This document shows, piece by piece, positions 35,600 through 49,786 of a stretch of 64,000 nt of DNA; the stretch's first letter is position 1; each line of letters opens with the position of its first letter. The position numbers and the translations under genes were made by a program. The DNA is from Strigops habroptila (Eukaryota > Chordata > Aves > Psittaciformes > Psittacidae). The stretch is from the NCBI RefSeq assembly GCF_004027225.2, contig NC_044290.2, forward strand, positions 3,922,906 through 3,986,905. Direction: 5' to 3'. The notes below the pieces were generated by a model, which saw nothing but the letters and a program-made list of their open reading frames with translations, did not search any database and was not told the DNA's origin.

Positions 35600-36901
35600 G
35601 CGTCCATTCCTTACTCTATACCATTTACATTATGCTCAGGTCCCATGCTTTCCAATATACCATCACCTTTTTGGTCTCTAGATGAATATATACACACACA
35701 GAGATATTACTCTAACATCCCTGTGTTTGACAAGCCTCACACTTAACCAGGAAGGTGTCCAGGTCCACCAGTGTGTGCACAAAAGAGGGAGCTTAGACAT
35801 CTACAGTCACACCTTACTTCCTAGCTTTTTCTTAATGACTTCAGGCATTTAGCAAATGGGCAAAAGTTAGTGCATCTTCCATCCTCCTACATTTTTTTTT
35901 TTCCTGAAGAAGCTGCTCTTTTTGCTTGCATGGAAATCCTCTAAGTGCAGGAAGCAGATGAAAGCAAAACCACCTTTTTCCTTACCAGCCTTTCCTTCTC
36001 ACAGGGAGCTGGGGAAAGCCCCATTGCTGAGGATCGTTTTGGGTTCTGCCTGTTGTCAGTGGGAAAAGGCTCCAGTTTCACTAGCAGATTCAGGTGATTG
36101 TGAAGTTGGGTTTTTGTTTCTTTTTCTGTTTTTAGAATGAGCAATTCTATGGTAAACTCTGGTGCTGCTGGCACCATGGAAGCAGAGGGAGGAAAACTTC
36201 ACGGCCTGTAAGCACAGGGCACAGATGAGGATAAAACCTGCTGCTTGCTTTCTCTCTGTTTTTTGAGAGGTGACAGGGAGGCAAATTAAACTATCAAAGT
36301 TAATTTCAACTATTACCAAGTGCAGTTCAAGATTACAACAGGAAAGTGACCTGGAGAGTGGGTGACTCCACTCCATTCCCTCTTCTCTATAAGCCTAGGT
36401 AGCTCCAGAGAGCCAGAAGCTCTTTTCCTTGACTTGGCTATTCCTCTTGGCACATGCAATGACCTTTTCTGGTCCCGCACCATTGCCATGCGGTGCTCAG
36501 CCACCCTGTGTAGTGTGACCTGCAAGATGTTAAACCAGCAAGTTTAACTGTTAAGCAGCAGTCCCAGCTCCACGCTGCTACAAACTTTAGCTACATCTTA
36601 GAGGAACGATGCCTCCTCTCAGTCCACCATCCATCCTTTCACACACTGGTGACTGCTTGTGCTTTGTCCCAGTGTCCATCACATGATCCACAAACCAAAA
36701 GGTCCAGAGAAGTTGGTTGTGTTTGCAAATATTGCTCTGGGAAGAAAGCAATGTTCCTGGAAGGATTTATGTGCTTGGTCTTCCCTGAGCACTGCAGCAC
36801 GCTGAGCCCTTGCAGTTGAAGATGTGGACAATGAGCCTAGGGAGACACAATTTCAGAGTTTCATTTAGCAGACAACGTACATAAATGTTACTCCCACGTG
36901 A
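35600..36901. other. Non-coding stretch, no supported gene
   Basis: No exon or repeat recognised beyond short low-complexity runs such as the T run near 35890-35900. Confidence 0.5.
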
Positions 36902-37178
36902 AGGGTTATAGGACATGAGGTAATGGCCTCAATCTGCACCAGGGGAGGTTTAGAGTAGATATGAGGAACAATTTCTTCCCTGAGAGGGTGCTCAGGCATT
37001 GGAACAGGCTGCCCAGGGCAGTGCTGGAGTCACCGTCCCTGGAAGTGTTCACAAACCGCGTAGATGAGGCCCTCAGTGACATGGTTTAGTGGTGGCCTTG
37101 GCAGTGCTAAGATAAAGTTTGGACTTCATGATCTTAAAGGTCTTTTCCAAGCTGAATGATCCTATGATTCTGTGATTT
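36902..37178 (+). mobile_element. CR1 3' fragment, plus orientation
   Basis: Shows the CR1 ORF2 end at DNA level (gaggaacaatttcttccctg, ggaacaggctgcccagggca), a 3' UTR with catgatcttaaaggtctttt and a terminus cctatgattctgtgatt. More diverged than the 5.5 kb copy, and of another subfamily. Confidence 0.88.
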
Positions 37179-40100
37179 GCTTCAAAGCCAGCAAGTCTGC
37201 CAGGATTTATGCACCAGAGTCCAAAGAAGCCAGCCTGTTTCTTTGCAGTGCATTCAGATAGACTTGCAGATAAGAGTTACAGCCTGACTGACCTGGCCAG
37301 TGCCGCACACACGTCAATGTGTACCTTGCCCTGGAGATGGAAAGTGCAAAACCCCACAGTCCAAGGCCAGAGCTAGAACCAACAACATGCCTTTCTTGCA
37401 GCCACGCTGCCAGACAGGATCACATTGGATCGCAGAAAACAGAACCACGTGCCACAGCGGGGTCATAGCTCAACCAGTGGCAGCTCCAATTCACTGGGAC
37501 AAGGAGCACACCAATAAAAAGAAAACTGAATCTCCTCTTCCTCTCCCTGGACATTTTTCTTTTCAATACTTTGCAATATTTGCGTTCTCGTGCAACATGA
37601 GGACTTGGTTAATGCTCAACTTTACTTCCAAGGCTGCAATGGAGATTTACAGGTGGGGTTGTTGCCACAGCATGGGTGCACAAAGGGAAGCTCTCTCTGC
37701 CCATGCCCAGGGCCATCATCAGTTATTGCTACAGAAGCTTAAAGCATCTCAGCCATCCAGACTCACTCCCTCACGAGGCTGGAGTCTGCACCACTGCCCA
37801 GTCCATTCCAGGAGGTTATTTCCACACCCAGCCTTGTTCCTGCTCAGGATGGCATGACTTCCATGAGCCCACTCTTTCTTCACCTGCCAAGAGGAAAATT
37901 TAACCTCTCTGCCTTTATTTGTAACCTATGACAGCTCAACAGCCTTATTCAAGTACTTCTTGGGAAAGTCACTACTGAAGAATATTTGCAACCAGCCCCA
38001 TCTTCCTCCATCTATTTAATGTATTCTGAACTGTACAGACAAGGTTTAATTAAGTGCATGTGTTGTTCTCTTTGCTTTACCACTGCCCCACAACTGGATG
38101 TGATACATGCAGCCAGTCCCACATAACATACACAAGGAGGGATCTAAATACAAGTGTATTGCTGCCATGAGCTACACTAGCTCATAAGAACTGCTGACAT
38201 GTTTATGGCATACAAGAACAGTGGAAAGATCATTTTCCATTCCCTAGGAAAGCTGGACTCGTGCATTTTGGACCTAAACTAAAAGCACTTCCAGCACGAG
38301 TCAAGAACAGTCTGTGGGAGAAAGGGACTTTCATTAAGCAATGAGCAAGTGATTTCATTTTTCCAAAACAGAGGGTTATACAGCGTGAGGCAGGATGGGA
38401 ACACAGGAGAAGGCAGCTCTTAATGACCGATACTCCAACCTGTGATTTGGTGCAATCCCTTCAAACCCAGCACAATTGGATTCATTCGCATTCTGCCAGC
38501 TAAAATCACTACTTGTCTCACATCAGCCTGCCCTGCCAAAGGCCAAGCAAACACAGTGTGCCTGCAGCAGCAGGATGGGATTTCCCTTTCACAAGAGGAA
38601 ACACTCAACTAGAGCAAAATCAACTTTATGCTGTTGCCAAGCCGTCCCCATCTGCTTTCCAGCAGACAAAGAGCATGTCTGGGAGGATGAGCTGCAGCAA
38701 CAGCTCTGCTACACTCTAAGCTTGGCGACACTAGCCTCGGCCACAGGTTTTGGTTTTGTTTTCTTCAGCATGAACAAAGGGTGGAAATAACCAGCTCTAA
38801 ATTCCCTTGGGAATACTTATTGTACAGTGTGGGTTGGTGGGCTGGAAAACGCAGGCTCAAAACATGAACATATTTCCTTAAGCAAATATACACTAAGTGG
38901 CAAGCCTGCAAGCTTAAAAGCCAAGACCACCAAATAGCACATCCCACCTCCTTGGTGGTCACACAATATGATCAGAAGCAACTCACCTTTCCCATGTTCT
39001 GGTTTAACCTCTGTAAAAGGACAAAAACCTCCAGCCCCCAGGCTTCAGATTGGAGCTTAAGAAATTTGCCCCCAAGATAGTTACTGAGTGTCATGACTTG
39101 CTTCTAGGTCTGTGTGCTTGACGAGTACTTCATAGGCTACTTAGCCATCTTGTCTCTAGAAGCCAAACAACTTGCTTGCATTTGTGTCTCCATCTATAGA
39201 ACACAGATTCCAGGCTTTGGACATTTGTGTCTCAAAACTAAAATGATGGAATTGCAAAACAAGCCTACTTACACAAACACTTGTGTTACTGCTCTAAAGT
39301 GAAGAGCACAACTGAATATTTACAAGGCAATGACCTAGCTGACAGATTCCTTGGCATCTCAGAGAAGCTCCTATGCCCTCTGAGGAGTTTAAATCTAGAT
39401 ATAGACCAGAGAATAACAAAATCCAAATGGTGACAAACATTGCAGGCAAAACCTTTCCCAGGTACATCTGATACTACTACACTGGGGACTAACTTGCTCC
39501 CTAAGGGTAGGGAACACTCCTCCAGAGCAAAGCTAGGGAAACCATCCCAAGACCACATACGGTGTTTTATGTCCCCAGGTTTCAGTCCTAGTCCAGGCCA
39601 GCTTAGGCAACAACTTGTAGGTCAAAGGAGCTCAGTAGGAAAGTAAGAAGTTAAATGATTTCTCACAACACAATTCAACATAGGAACTGAGAGTTTTCAG
39701 ACACATCCTTCCTTGTAGGTATACTACTGTGCAGTAGCAAAAAGCCAAACATTTTGTTCAGCAGCACCAACCAAACTTGCCAGTGGGAATTAAAGTCTTC
39801 AAAATTAAGCAGGGGCAACAGAAGGCAATCACTGGATGACAGACAGCAAAGGAAAAGTCTGTAAGATCTCACAAGGCTGGAATAGACTGTTTGCATGCTA
39901 TCATCCACACTCCTAGGCAAAACCAGAGATGAGTACATGCAGATCAGTCAGTGTAGGGGAAAATGAAATTAAACTACTCACAGTGAAAAGTGCATAGCAA
40001 AACACTTTGCTATGGCTAAGACTAAAGACCTTCTCATGAACAAGCCATACCTTCCAGATCCACTGGCTCTGACCAGGGATTAAGATTTGCCCATTGCAGT

Positions 40101-43100
40101 ACAGCCATTTGGGCGGGAGGGGGGGAAATGCGGTTTGAGACAGGCTGTCGCCTCCTGATGTCTTGTTCTGCCCTGAGATATTTCTCCAGAGACCCCTAGA
40201 CAGAACACTGCTTCCTCAGTCGCTGCCAGAAAACATCAACTGGGAACAGTCTACATCCTCTTGAACTTTTCCCTGTGTGACTCATGCTTCACATCTGATA
40301 CTACTGTTCTGAATTTGGCCATTTATAAGAACTGGGTTTAATTGTGATGTGGATTTCTCTCTCAGGGGGAATTATTTCAGCTTTGTCACGAAAGGCTGGG
40401 GATTTTGCGCTACTTTCCTGACCTCCCAACTCACCCTGGAGTTCAGTGATCCAAGGAACTCCCACGCTTCCCTGAGATATGTCACTGCTTGCAGCAAGCG
40501 AAGAACCACTTAAGGTTTCCCTTTTCATTTCTATGTTCCAGAGGATAAATATACATAGGGTTTAACGATATAGGCATGTGATCTTTTGACACCACTGGGC
40601 CTGTTCTCTGCTCCCCTGCTCTACAGATTGCATTGGTACCAGGAATCTAGAGGTTTTTAACCCCTTTTTCTTCTCTTTAAAAGGGATGCTTAATCACAGA
40701 CCTGTGAGTTTATTATTACTGAGGAGGTAACTGCACACTGACAGACAGAAGTTGTCAATCCCACTGCCACCCAAGCCCCTTGATGGATGTTGCAGATGGG
40801 GAATCAGGTGGGAAACATCCCTGACACTGCCAGTGACTTGCACATCCTCTCCAATACAATCCCCCCCAGACACTGTCTGCATCAAAGCTTGTGGGTCTGC
40901 TACTTCAGACAAGGGAGAAAGACTAAGGTGTGGCACTGTGCTTCCTTCTCCGGTGTGCTCTGGGCTGTGCTCACCCCCTGCTCTCCCACCTGGACCAAAC
41001 AGCTATGGAGCAACTTCAGCTCATGGTGCAAAAAGATCTTGCAATGGCCATGTAGATGCCAACACTGTTTCTGAAGCATCAGAGCAGATCTCATTTTCGA
41101 ACAAAGACAGGACTGTACCCACAAAAACAGAGTGTGAGGTATCTTCATAGCCTCCTCTGCCTCTTGGACAGGCATACGAGAGAACATCCAAAGTGAGGTG
41201 AGTTCCCAGCTAGTACCTGCCATGAGGTCCTTTAGGGAGTTTCCACAACGTCATTTTCCACCCAGCGAGGGGAATCCATTGCCTATTTAATCATAAACTT
41301 GTCAATATAATTATTGGAAGCATCATCTAAATAGAAGTTTGTAAGATTTCAAGATTCTGCTTATCCCATCTTGTTTCAAGACAGCAGGATGAGGATGTCT
41401 TGTATCATCAGCTTTATACGACATTTAGTAACATTTGTTTATGCTTCTTACAGAAAAGATCAACAGCCTCACACAGATGACAGACAAGCTACTCTGGTTT
41501 ATTTTTTTATTGCTTTTTAGCAATAAAATCTGTCCTTTCTAGGACATTGTTTATACGGGAGCAAGCAATGAGTGGAGCATGTTTCCTGGTCTGTAGCTGC
41601 TGGCTTATACCAAATGTCAAGAGAGTCTTGACTTAAAGGGGCAGTAAAGATCCCTACAGAACATTTCCTTCTTGAAATATATCCTTCTGCCTTGATTAAC
41701 TGTAGGGGAAAAGATCCTAAAAAAAGTCATTTTGACTTTCTGTTTTCAGCCCAGGCTCCCGAGCACTGGTGTGTATGCGAGCCAGTCAATACACATCTGC
41801 CCTAAAGGAAAATCACCTCCGAGTCCAACTTTTCTATGGTAAAAGGAAACAAACATCCAAAGAGTTTGATTTTGTATACAACATGGATAAAACCCTTCTC
41901 TCCACAATTAAAACTGAATGTAATCAATTCAGTAAAATGAGATTTCATTCCCATGACTGACTTGAGTGTATTTGGAATCTGGTTGAAGCATCACATGCAG
42001 GAGCTGCAGAAAGGACGTGTTGCATTTGGGAAGATGACGCAGAATCCAGGCTGATGCTGGGCAGTGGCGCTCCCACATGACACCTTTGCGCTGCAGGAGC
42101 CTGCTCTGCTCAGGCAGACACCAGCCAGAGCCCATCAGCATGAGGCAAAAAGGATCACAGAGTACAAGAAGCACGGTTGCACCCCTCTGAGGCCAAGATG
42201 CGCAAGAGGTCTGAGCATTAGCTTTTCACAAGTCCATCCCTGGGCGTTGGGAAGCACAGTGCAATGTCCTGGCGCTTTAGTGGCTTATGATAGACCTCTG
42301 GTGTAAAAACAACACCGATATAATGCATTATTTGTGGATTTTTTGACTTGCAACCAAAGACTTTCTCATTCCTCAGCCACTCTCTTCTTTAGCTTTTCTT
42401 TCCCAACACAAAGATGACTTTGACCTGTTTATCCAAACAATTCTGGTTGTTTTCAGCTGACCTTTTTATATCAAAGGATTTGTGCTGGCAACATAGGGGT
42501 TTTTTTTCCTAATTCCATTTGCTATAACTGGGGCTTTCTGAAGACTCACACCAGTTCCTCTGACACTGATTTTCACCCTTCTGAACCTTTCCCTCCATTG
42601 ACATGTTTTTCTTCCATAAAGCATAGCCAGATGCCGGCACGCTACTGGCCAGTCCCTCACGACATTTGCTTATTCATGCACCATGTGTTTTCCTCATTGC
42701 TATAATTCTTTTTAACATTTTTCAGCTGAAGTCTTGTCAGTTGTGCAACACAGAAGAGATCTGAGTTTAAGACAGAAACATGACTTCAGGCAGTACAAGC
42801 CTGACAACTCACAGCTGCATTATTCCCCAATACTGCTTACCAAGCAGGAACTGGACAAATTAAATGGGAGGACAAATGGAAGCCTTTCAGAACCTTCATT
42901 CCTGCTCTAGACATAGACATAGACCTACGACACTCTTTACTGCTTTTCTCCCTTCTATTAATATGGAAATAGATCCATTATCCAGATTCACATGTGTGAA
43001 GGGACAAGCAGGAGAGGAGTTTAGCCTCAAGGGAATTGAATGGAGGAAGTGTGGACAACCAGCTCAATATCTGACCATCACAGCAGTGAGCTTCACATCA

Positions 43101-45422
43101 ACTATCAACCCCTCAAGACAGAGACATGAAGATTATGGTACGTATGCCAAAAGTGTAGCTCAGTGCTGCCTGCAGTTATAAAGTGACACAACATCAAGTA
43201 TTATTAGGAAGGAAATAGAGAGCAAAGTAATAAGCCCACAAGGTATCCACATCTGTGTGCATATTAGCTCATGCTCCAAAAGGACAAAATAGAACTTGAA
43301 ATGATGCAAACATGGGCAACAGATGAAACAGGGGCTGCAGGAGGAAGAGCCCGGAAAAGCAAAAAAGATCTGCAAGAGATGTCCATGAAGCTGTGAATGA
43401 CCCTGAGAAGCAAAATAAGGAATGTCACCTCCCCTGTCCCTGCAGGGCAAGAAAGTGAGGTTCACATAAACTACCACTGTGCTGCATGCTTAAAACAATC
43501 AAGAGAAGAACCCTTTGCTATAGCACAAAGTGCCAGCCAGAAACTATTAATCAGTTTGAGATTAGGTTTATGGAAGAAAGGTGCAGAAAGAACAGATGCT
43601 CTTAAACACTACGGCTTCAAAGTGAACTCCAGCTCAGGGAGTCTCTAAAAGATACATTCCAGGAGTACTCTGGCTGCTGAGGCCACAGAGCTGGTCACTC
43701 TTATAGATGAGATGTTGGGATCCAGCCCAAGCCAGCAGAGTTGCTCTGGTCTCGCCAGATGCCAAGTCAAGATGTTCTTTATACCTCTGTTTACTTCAGG
43801 GACAAGTGGGCTTGGAGTTTTGACTTTGTTCCTTTTCCTGATCAAAAGAGCATGGGGGGAGGGAGGAGAAATGGATTTAAATGGCTGAAGGAGCCGGCAC
43901 TGAATCCAAACAGCTCTGAGGTTTTAAAGGATTAGGGGTGGGCGGGAATAGGGTTAGCCAAGAGGCATTGTATTTGGATTTTCCATACATAAAAACACAT
44001 ACAAGTAATGATACTATTTAGTGCACATAGTTAAACACACTTGTGAAACATCCAAATTGCATGCAAGAGTTCATTTAGTCCAACACAAAGTTGATTCAAA
44101 TACAGAAGTAATTGAAATTCACACCACAAAACTGCAGCAAAACACTGGCAACACAAACATTCAATCAGGAGCTACGCCAGGCCCCCAAACCCCACATTTC
44201 CTCTAGATTCATTCCCAAAAAGAGTATGCACTTTTACGTCAGACTATGCTCTCCTGAGGGCTTCTTTGGACCATCCCTTCTAACTCACACCATTCAGATT
44301 TCCTGCAGACATTACCCAGATAAGATCTGGTTTTCCACAGAAGCTTCCGAAAGACGAAAGATCCAGGAAACAATTTTATAACAAAACATCATCCTTCTCT
44401 ATGCTTAATATTGCACCCAGGAATAAATACCACTTTTTCTCATTGGTCTGTGACCTACTGTGCCTTGCAAACGTGAACGAGCTCATGAAGACTTGGCGGG
44501 ATGTATAGTGGCACCAAGCTCTGCCTTCAGGTGATCATGAAATAATCCCTTTACAGTTGCTGAGACCAAATCTAGAGCTGAGGATCACAAACTGGAGCAC
44601 TTTCAGTTGCAAAGAATTAAAGCCCCTGGGTTGGAAAGCAGCCGGCCTCAGCTACCAGGCTGGCTCCCAGGCCACCACTTCTCAAGCAGGTTGCATGTCA
44701 ACACGGCCATCTACTCACCTATTTTGCAACATTCAGGGACCTATGATCCTGCTGGCATCACATCGCTGAGGACAACCCTTGCAGGAGGTGGGAGACTCAT
44801 AATATTTAGGGCCAAATCAATTCTAAACCTGTCACAGGCATAAGAGACAATAATGTCTGCAGGACTTGGCCATTGCAAGAAATAAATATCATTGTATTCT
44901 TTTGCTGAAAGATTTCCATCATTCCTGTAAGGTTGGGGGAATAAAAAATAAAAATAAAACAATACAGACCAAAAAAACTTCCCACTACAAGAGGATCAAG
45001 TGATGCCATTTTCCAGGCAAGGAGCTTCATCCCAGAGAGCTCCCATCTCTCCAGAGGAAGCTGATGGACTTGTGGTTCTAGCAACGAAACAGAAATACCA
45101 CAATAAAGCGAACAGCTGCAATAGCAAATGATATGATATCACAACTAAGACATGAGCTGACAAGGAGCTCTGGAGAGCAGCCTGCTGGCTGACCCCATAC
45201 TGTGTCTGCCTTCACTCAGCAGAATAGATAACATGATAACCTGAGTATCAACACAGCTTTCAATTCATTTTAAATTAATAAAAGCAGAGAGAAATCAAAC
45301 ATTTTTATATGATAAAATAGTAGGAAAACATTTTTTTATATGATAAGGTCTCCAAAATTACACAGGAGAACACAACTTGCGGAATCTCTGACACACAGCT
45401 GCCTCTGCTCTATTATTTACTG
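37179..45422. other. Long non-coding stretch, no supported gene
   Basis: Eight kilobases without a recognisable exon, LTR or CR1. The longest open frame (37300-37857 plus, 185 codons) has no domain or low-complexity signature and looks like chance. This could be intergenic sequence or intron of a gene whose exons lie elsewhere. Confidence 0.45.
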
Positions 45423-45516
45423 ATTCATAGAATGGTTTGGGTTGGAAAGGATCTTAAGATCATCTAGTTTCAAACCTCTGCCATGGGCAGGGTTGCCTCA
45501 CACAGTGGTGTCCCAG
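45423..45516 (-). mobile_element. CR1 3' terminus, minus orientation
   Basis: The sequence tcatagaatggtttgggttg continues into gaaaggatcttaagatcatc and the ctgccatgggcagggttgcc block. About 94 bases of CR1 end. Confidence 0.88.
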
Positions 45517-46885
45517 ACTTCAAGCCTGTAGATATGAAGAGGAATGAAGGGAAGAGGTTGATTGTGCAAAATGAAGTGCCCAGGACAGCTTAGGGAGAAG
45601 CCACATGCTGCTCAAAGCAGAGATAAGTTTCAGGCTTCTCCCACGTGTTTAGGGTATTCCCCTCGCAACAACTCCATCTCCAGCCATTTCAATCAATTAC
45701 CTAAGCTTCCATTTCCCTCTTCTATTCTTCTGGTTCCTGGGAGATACCAGATGTACAGTGAATGTTATTGTCAGAGAGTCCAAAACAATCCAGAATTACC
45801 TGTCTCAGTGCAGAAAAGTTACATCCTTCAAAACTTTCTACTTCAAGTAGATTGTTTGTCATTTTAAAATTTATTATGTTTATGACCATCATACCAAACA
45901 TTCTGTAAGCAGAGGCAGAAAGCTTTTGCTCTAAGAGGAAAGCTCATTAACAACCCTAACACTGTATGCACCAAAGCATTTTACCTCTGAAGAGTCATCA
46001 TCTAAAAGCAATCCCAAATCTGAGCTTCTCTGCCACAAACACCCAGCAGCAATTACAGCTGAGCTGGAGCCCGTGTCTTGCTGTCGCACAGGAGGGACAT
46101 GGGCTCAGCCTGGAGCCCTGCAAGTCACAGCCCCAGCATGGACCACGTGAGGGTAGCAGAGATGGGGTTGCACCACCAGATCTCGGTACATGAGGCAGTC
46201 AAAAGACATGATGGGCACTTTGGTAAGTGTTTCAGATTTTTACCTGCCTCTGCCTCACTGACAGGCTACTGAGGATCACAGCATTGTGTCACATCTGTCA
46301 CCAATTCCCCTCTGGGAAAATGGATCAATAGCTGGGACCCCCTCCAAGAGTGCTCCGTAGGATGCTGCTGGGAGCTGCACAGTCCTGCACTGTAGGTAAT
46401 GGGGATTTCCACCCAGGCTTCAGTATTTTAGGTTACAAATCACCTCTCTGCTCCAGCTGAGCCAAAAGACCTCTGTAAACTACGTGGGTCAGTGAGGCAC
46501 AGGCTGCTGGACCTGGCACAACTGCCCAGTGGTTCTCCTTCAGCAGGATCCACCGTCCCAGGGTCCTTTAATACCATTGCAATTCCAACTGGCCTTCCCA
46601 CATTTTTGTATTTTAAAAACTCTTCCAAAGCCCAGAGAAATCACCCTGTGCTCAGGGAGGAAACAGGAGGGCAGAGCTGTAGGTCCTGCTGCTGGACGTG
46701 AAGGACATGGAGTTTGTACTCAGGCATCAGTAACACCACCCCAAAAGTCATGTCATAAATCACCACCACAGGAGAACATCCTCCTGATGCTTCTTCAGAG
46801 GCAAAGCTTTCACACTTACCAAACTGTTATTTCCTATAACAATTTTCTGGCCCAAAAGTAACATAAGTGATTTTTATCAACTTTA
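45517..46885. other. Non-coding stretch, no supported gene
   Basis: Nothing recognised between the two CR1 pieces. Confidence 0.5.
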
Positions 46886-47201
46886 TAGAATCACAGAATC
46901 ATAGAATGGTTTGGGTTGGAAAGGACCTTAAGATCATTTAGTTCCAACCCCCTGCCATGGGCAGGGATGCCTCACACTAGACCATGTCACCCAAGACTCT
47001 GTCCAACCCGGCCTTGAACATTGCCAGGGATGGAGGATTCACCACTTCCTCAGGCAACCTGTGCCAGGGCCTCACCACCCTCACAGGAAAGAACTTCTTT
47101 GCTATGTCTAACCTGAACTTCCCCTGTTTTAAGTTTAAACCCGTTCCTCCTTTTCCTATCACTGCAGTCCCTGATGAAGAGTCCCTCTCTAGCACCCAAT
47201 T
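46886..47201 (-). mobile_element. CR1 3' fragment, minus orientation
   Basis: A 316-base CR1 end with a clear terminal repeat (atagaatcacagaatcatag) and the reversed ORF2 terminus. It is close in sequence to the 8.55-8.94 kb copy; part of the ORF2 frame (about 70 codons) is still open on the minus strand. Confidence 0.93.
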
Positions 47202-49490
47202 ATTTATCTTCCAATTTATCTTCCTAAATTTTTGGCAGAGGTGAATCTAACATAGAAGAACCCATACCCGTGGTCAGAGCCACATGCAGCCACAGCCACC
47301 ACTGCTGTAGAATAGTTGAAGAAATGGACCTATTCCAGATCTGTATTTCCTGTAAGCAGTTTGTTCTAAATATATTGCATGCTCATGGAGCATAATAGCA
47401 TTAAACTCTGACTCACCGTCACAGGATGAGGTTGCTGTACAATCATGTGCCATAAAATCTTGATTTCAAAGATATCTTGATTTCATTTATGATTAGATTA
47501 ACCATCAGCCGTCACAACAACATAAGATGACGGAGAAAGGGAAAAGTCCAAATCACAAGTCTAATTTATTATGAACAAATTCATTACATGGTAAGAGTGG
47601 TTGCAAACTACAAACTTTAAGGTTAAAATCGGTGTTTCTCACCCTGTCAGGAAACAAGAGTGTTTCTGAGAACCAATTCACACCAAAAGGCATCATTAGC
47701 ACTAATGGGGAGCAGACACTCCTTGCAGGGGGGTCCTGCAGACCTTGCAGATGCCCAGTACCCTCATCCCCAGCCAGACCACAGGAGTGAGACACTCACC
47801 AGGTGTGGGACAAGTCAGATTTGCCCTGATGATCTGATAAAATCAGGTGAATGAAGAAAAGGGAAAGGCAGAGCAGGTAACACCATCTAGCAGAGAAATG
47901 AACAGGGATTACCTTTAGCTGTTGCCGTTTCCTTGGATGGCTTGGGGTTTTTTTAGCTAGAGCAACATTAAATAGGTCAATGTTTGTTTCCTGCAGAGGA
48001 AAATAACTCATGCAGAACAACATTAACTTTCCACAAGAGCCTAAGGTGTCTGTACAATGCCTGACACTCACAGAAAGAGCCTGTAAATTGATTGTTTAGA
48101 AGAAAGAAGAGATAAAGCTTGTGTTTTCCTTCCCAGCCAGCAAACACCTTTCACAATACTTTTACCATGACATAAGTTTTTTTAACCTAAATAGAAGCAG
48201 CAACACTTTGAAAGGTGAGAAACCAGTTAGGCTGAAGGACTGCTGAAAGGAAAGAGAAAACCTCTCCCCTCCAAGTCATCAGAGCTGCTGACCAAGCCCC
48301 TCCAGACCTGAGCATTTCTCGTCTTTGTAAAGACAGCCTGGGTCTTCCTGCCAAGAACCACAGCAGGCATCTGTACCAGGGTCCAACACCTAGTTAAGGC
48401 AGAGGAGGAGCAAAGCTGTGGCTTCAGACTTCAGCCATTGCCAGCCACTCACTTCCAAACTCTCCCACCCCATTTTTTCCACACCCCAAGGTACCAGTGC
48501 TGCTGCAGCCCGTGCCAACCACATCCAGCTCCTTCCCAAAGTTTATTCCAGCAGCTGCCAGAGAACTTCAGATCATCTTGCTGGAAAACTCGAGGGGTCA
48601 TGCCAGGCTGGTTCTCTAATGTGCAGATAATGGATTTACACTTTCAGTGTTACATATTTAAGATACACACTGCACTGGAAAACATACACATCACGTCAAC
48701 ATGCCAGATCCAAGCCAGCTACTCAAAAGCTTATTCCCAGTAGAGCTGCCCTTACCTCTTCCTTGTCATGAGCTCCATGAGCTCTTTTCACCTCCCCGAC
48801 GAGGGCAGAAGATCACTCTTGCTCTTCTTATGCTTTCGTTTACACCAGTCCAGACACCCTTGTAGCTACTGACTTTTTTCTGCAGTTTCTACCGTAGAAA
48901 GGCTTTGAAGCAGGACTGGGGAAAGTGTAAGACCATTTATAGATGAAAAAAAACCAAAACACAAGATGCTTTTTATTCCTTTTCTGCAAATATGCTTGAC
49001 AAGGATTAATCTCTTCATCATTTTTTCAAAAGCATCCAAAACATGAAACAGCATTTTGTTGAAATGGCACTTGCACACAGGCTCCTGCCAAGTCTCTGTG
49101 TCACAGTTCTGGCACAGGATCATATATGCAGAACTGTGCAAATTAGAAACAACTTTGGTCAGTCTTTTGTTTCTATATTTAGTAACCCTGAAATCACTAC
49201 AACTTACTTAAAACAAAAGCAGTACAAAGGCATAGCATCCTCTGAACCTTAAAGGAGGAACCAATCCTAACAGAGCTGGAAACAGCAGTCCCTGGGGAAC
49301 CCACACATTTCCTGAGATAGACGGGGCAAATACTCAGCAGACAATATATTTAAAGTGTAAATACAAAAGAAATCATGGAAGTGCTCTGTTAAGGCTTTTT
49401 CTGCTCTGAATCATGCATGGCCCAGATCTTAACACAGGGACATGGGGCAGGGCATTCAGAGGAGCTAATGGGAATCAAGCAAAGATTAAA
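47202..49490. other. Non-coding stretch with one possible exon
   Basis: Mostly featureless. A possible exon at 47990-47913 on the minus strand is listed separately. Confidence 0.4.
47913..47990 (-). CDS. Possible internal exon of an unidentified gene
   Basis: The segment has a good acceptor (TTATTTTCCTCTGCAG) and donor (AAAG/GTAATC). It is open only in phase 0, encoding 26 residues starting ETNIDLFNVALAKK and ending RKRQQLK. The phase matches the donor of the possible first exon at 49874-49788. No family recognised. A different exon end at a GTGAGT near 47803 is also possible. Coincidence is quite possible for so short a segment. Confidence 0.2.
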
Positions 49491-49533
49491 ATATATATTT
49501 ATATATATTTTTTATATATATATTTGTATATCT
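49488..49533. repeat. AT-rich simple repeat
   Basis: An imperfect (AT)n tract of about 45 bases, interrupted by T runs. Confidence 0.9.
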
Positions 49534-49786
49534 GCAGATATTAATTAATTATTTGAGCTGATGGAAGCCCATACCACCTCAAATCCAACAAAACTGATCT
49601 ACCAGACCAGCCAAGAGCTGCCCAAGGATCGTGCTCCCTTTGCTTTACAGCCAGAAGCCACGGTTTTCCTGGGCAAGCACAGGAGAGGAAAATCAGAGTG
49701 ACACTGAACCGTTAACTCGAGTTTGACCCAGTGGTTGGAACAGAAAAGCCCTTTGCTGGCCTGACACCTCTGCCTCTCACTGCTCA
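49534..49786. other. Spacer before the CpG-dense block
   Basis: No feature seen. Confidence 0.4.

Noticed and set aside
37300-37857. 185-codon plus-strand frame
   Set aside because: No domain or splice context; composition resembles flanking non-coding DNA.
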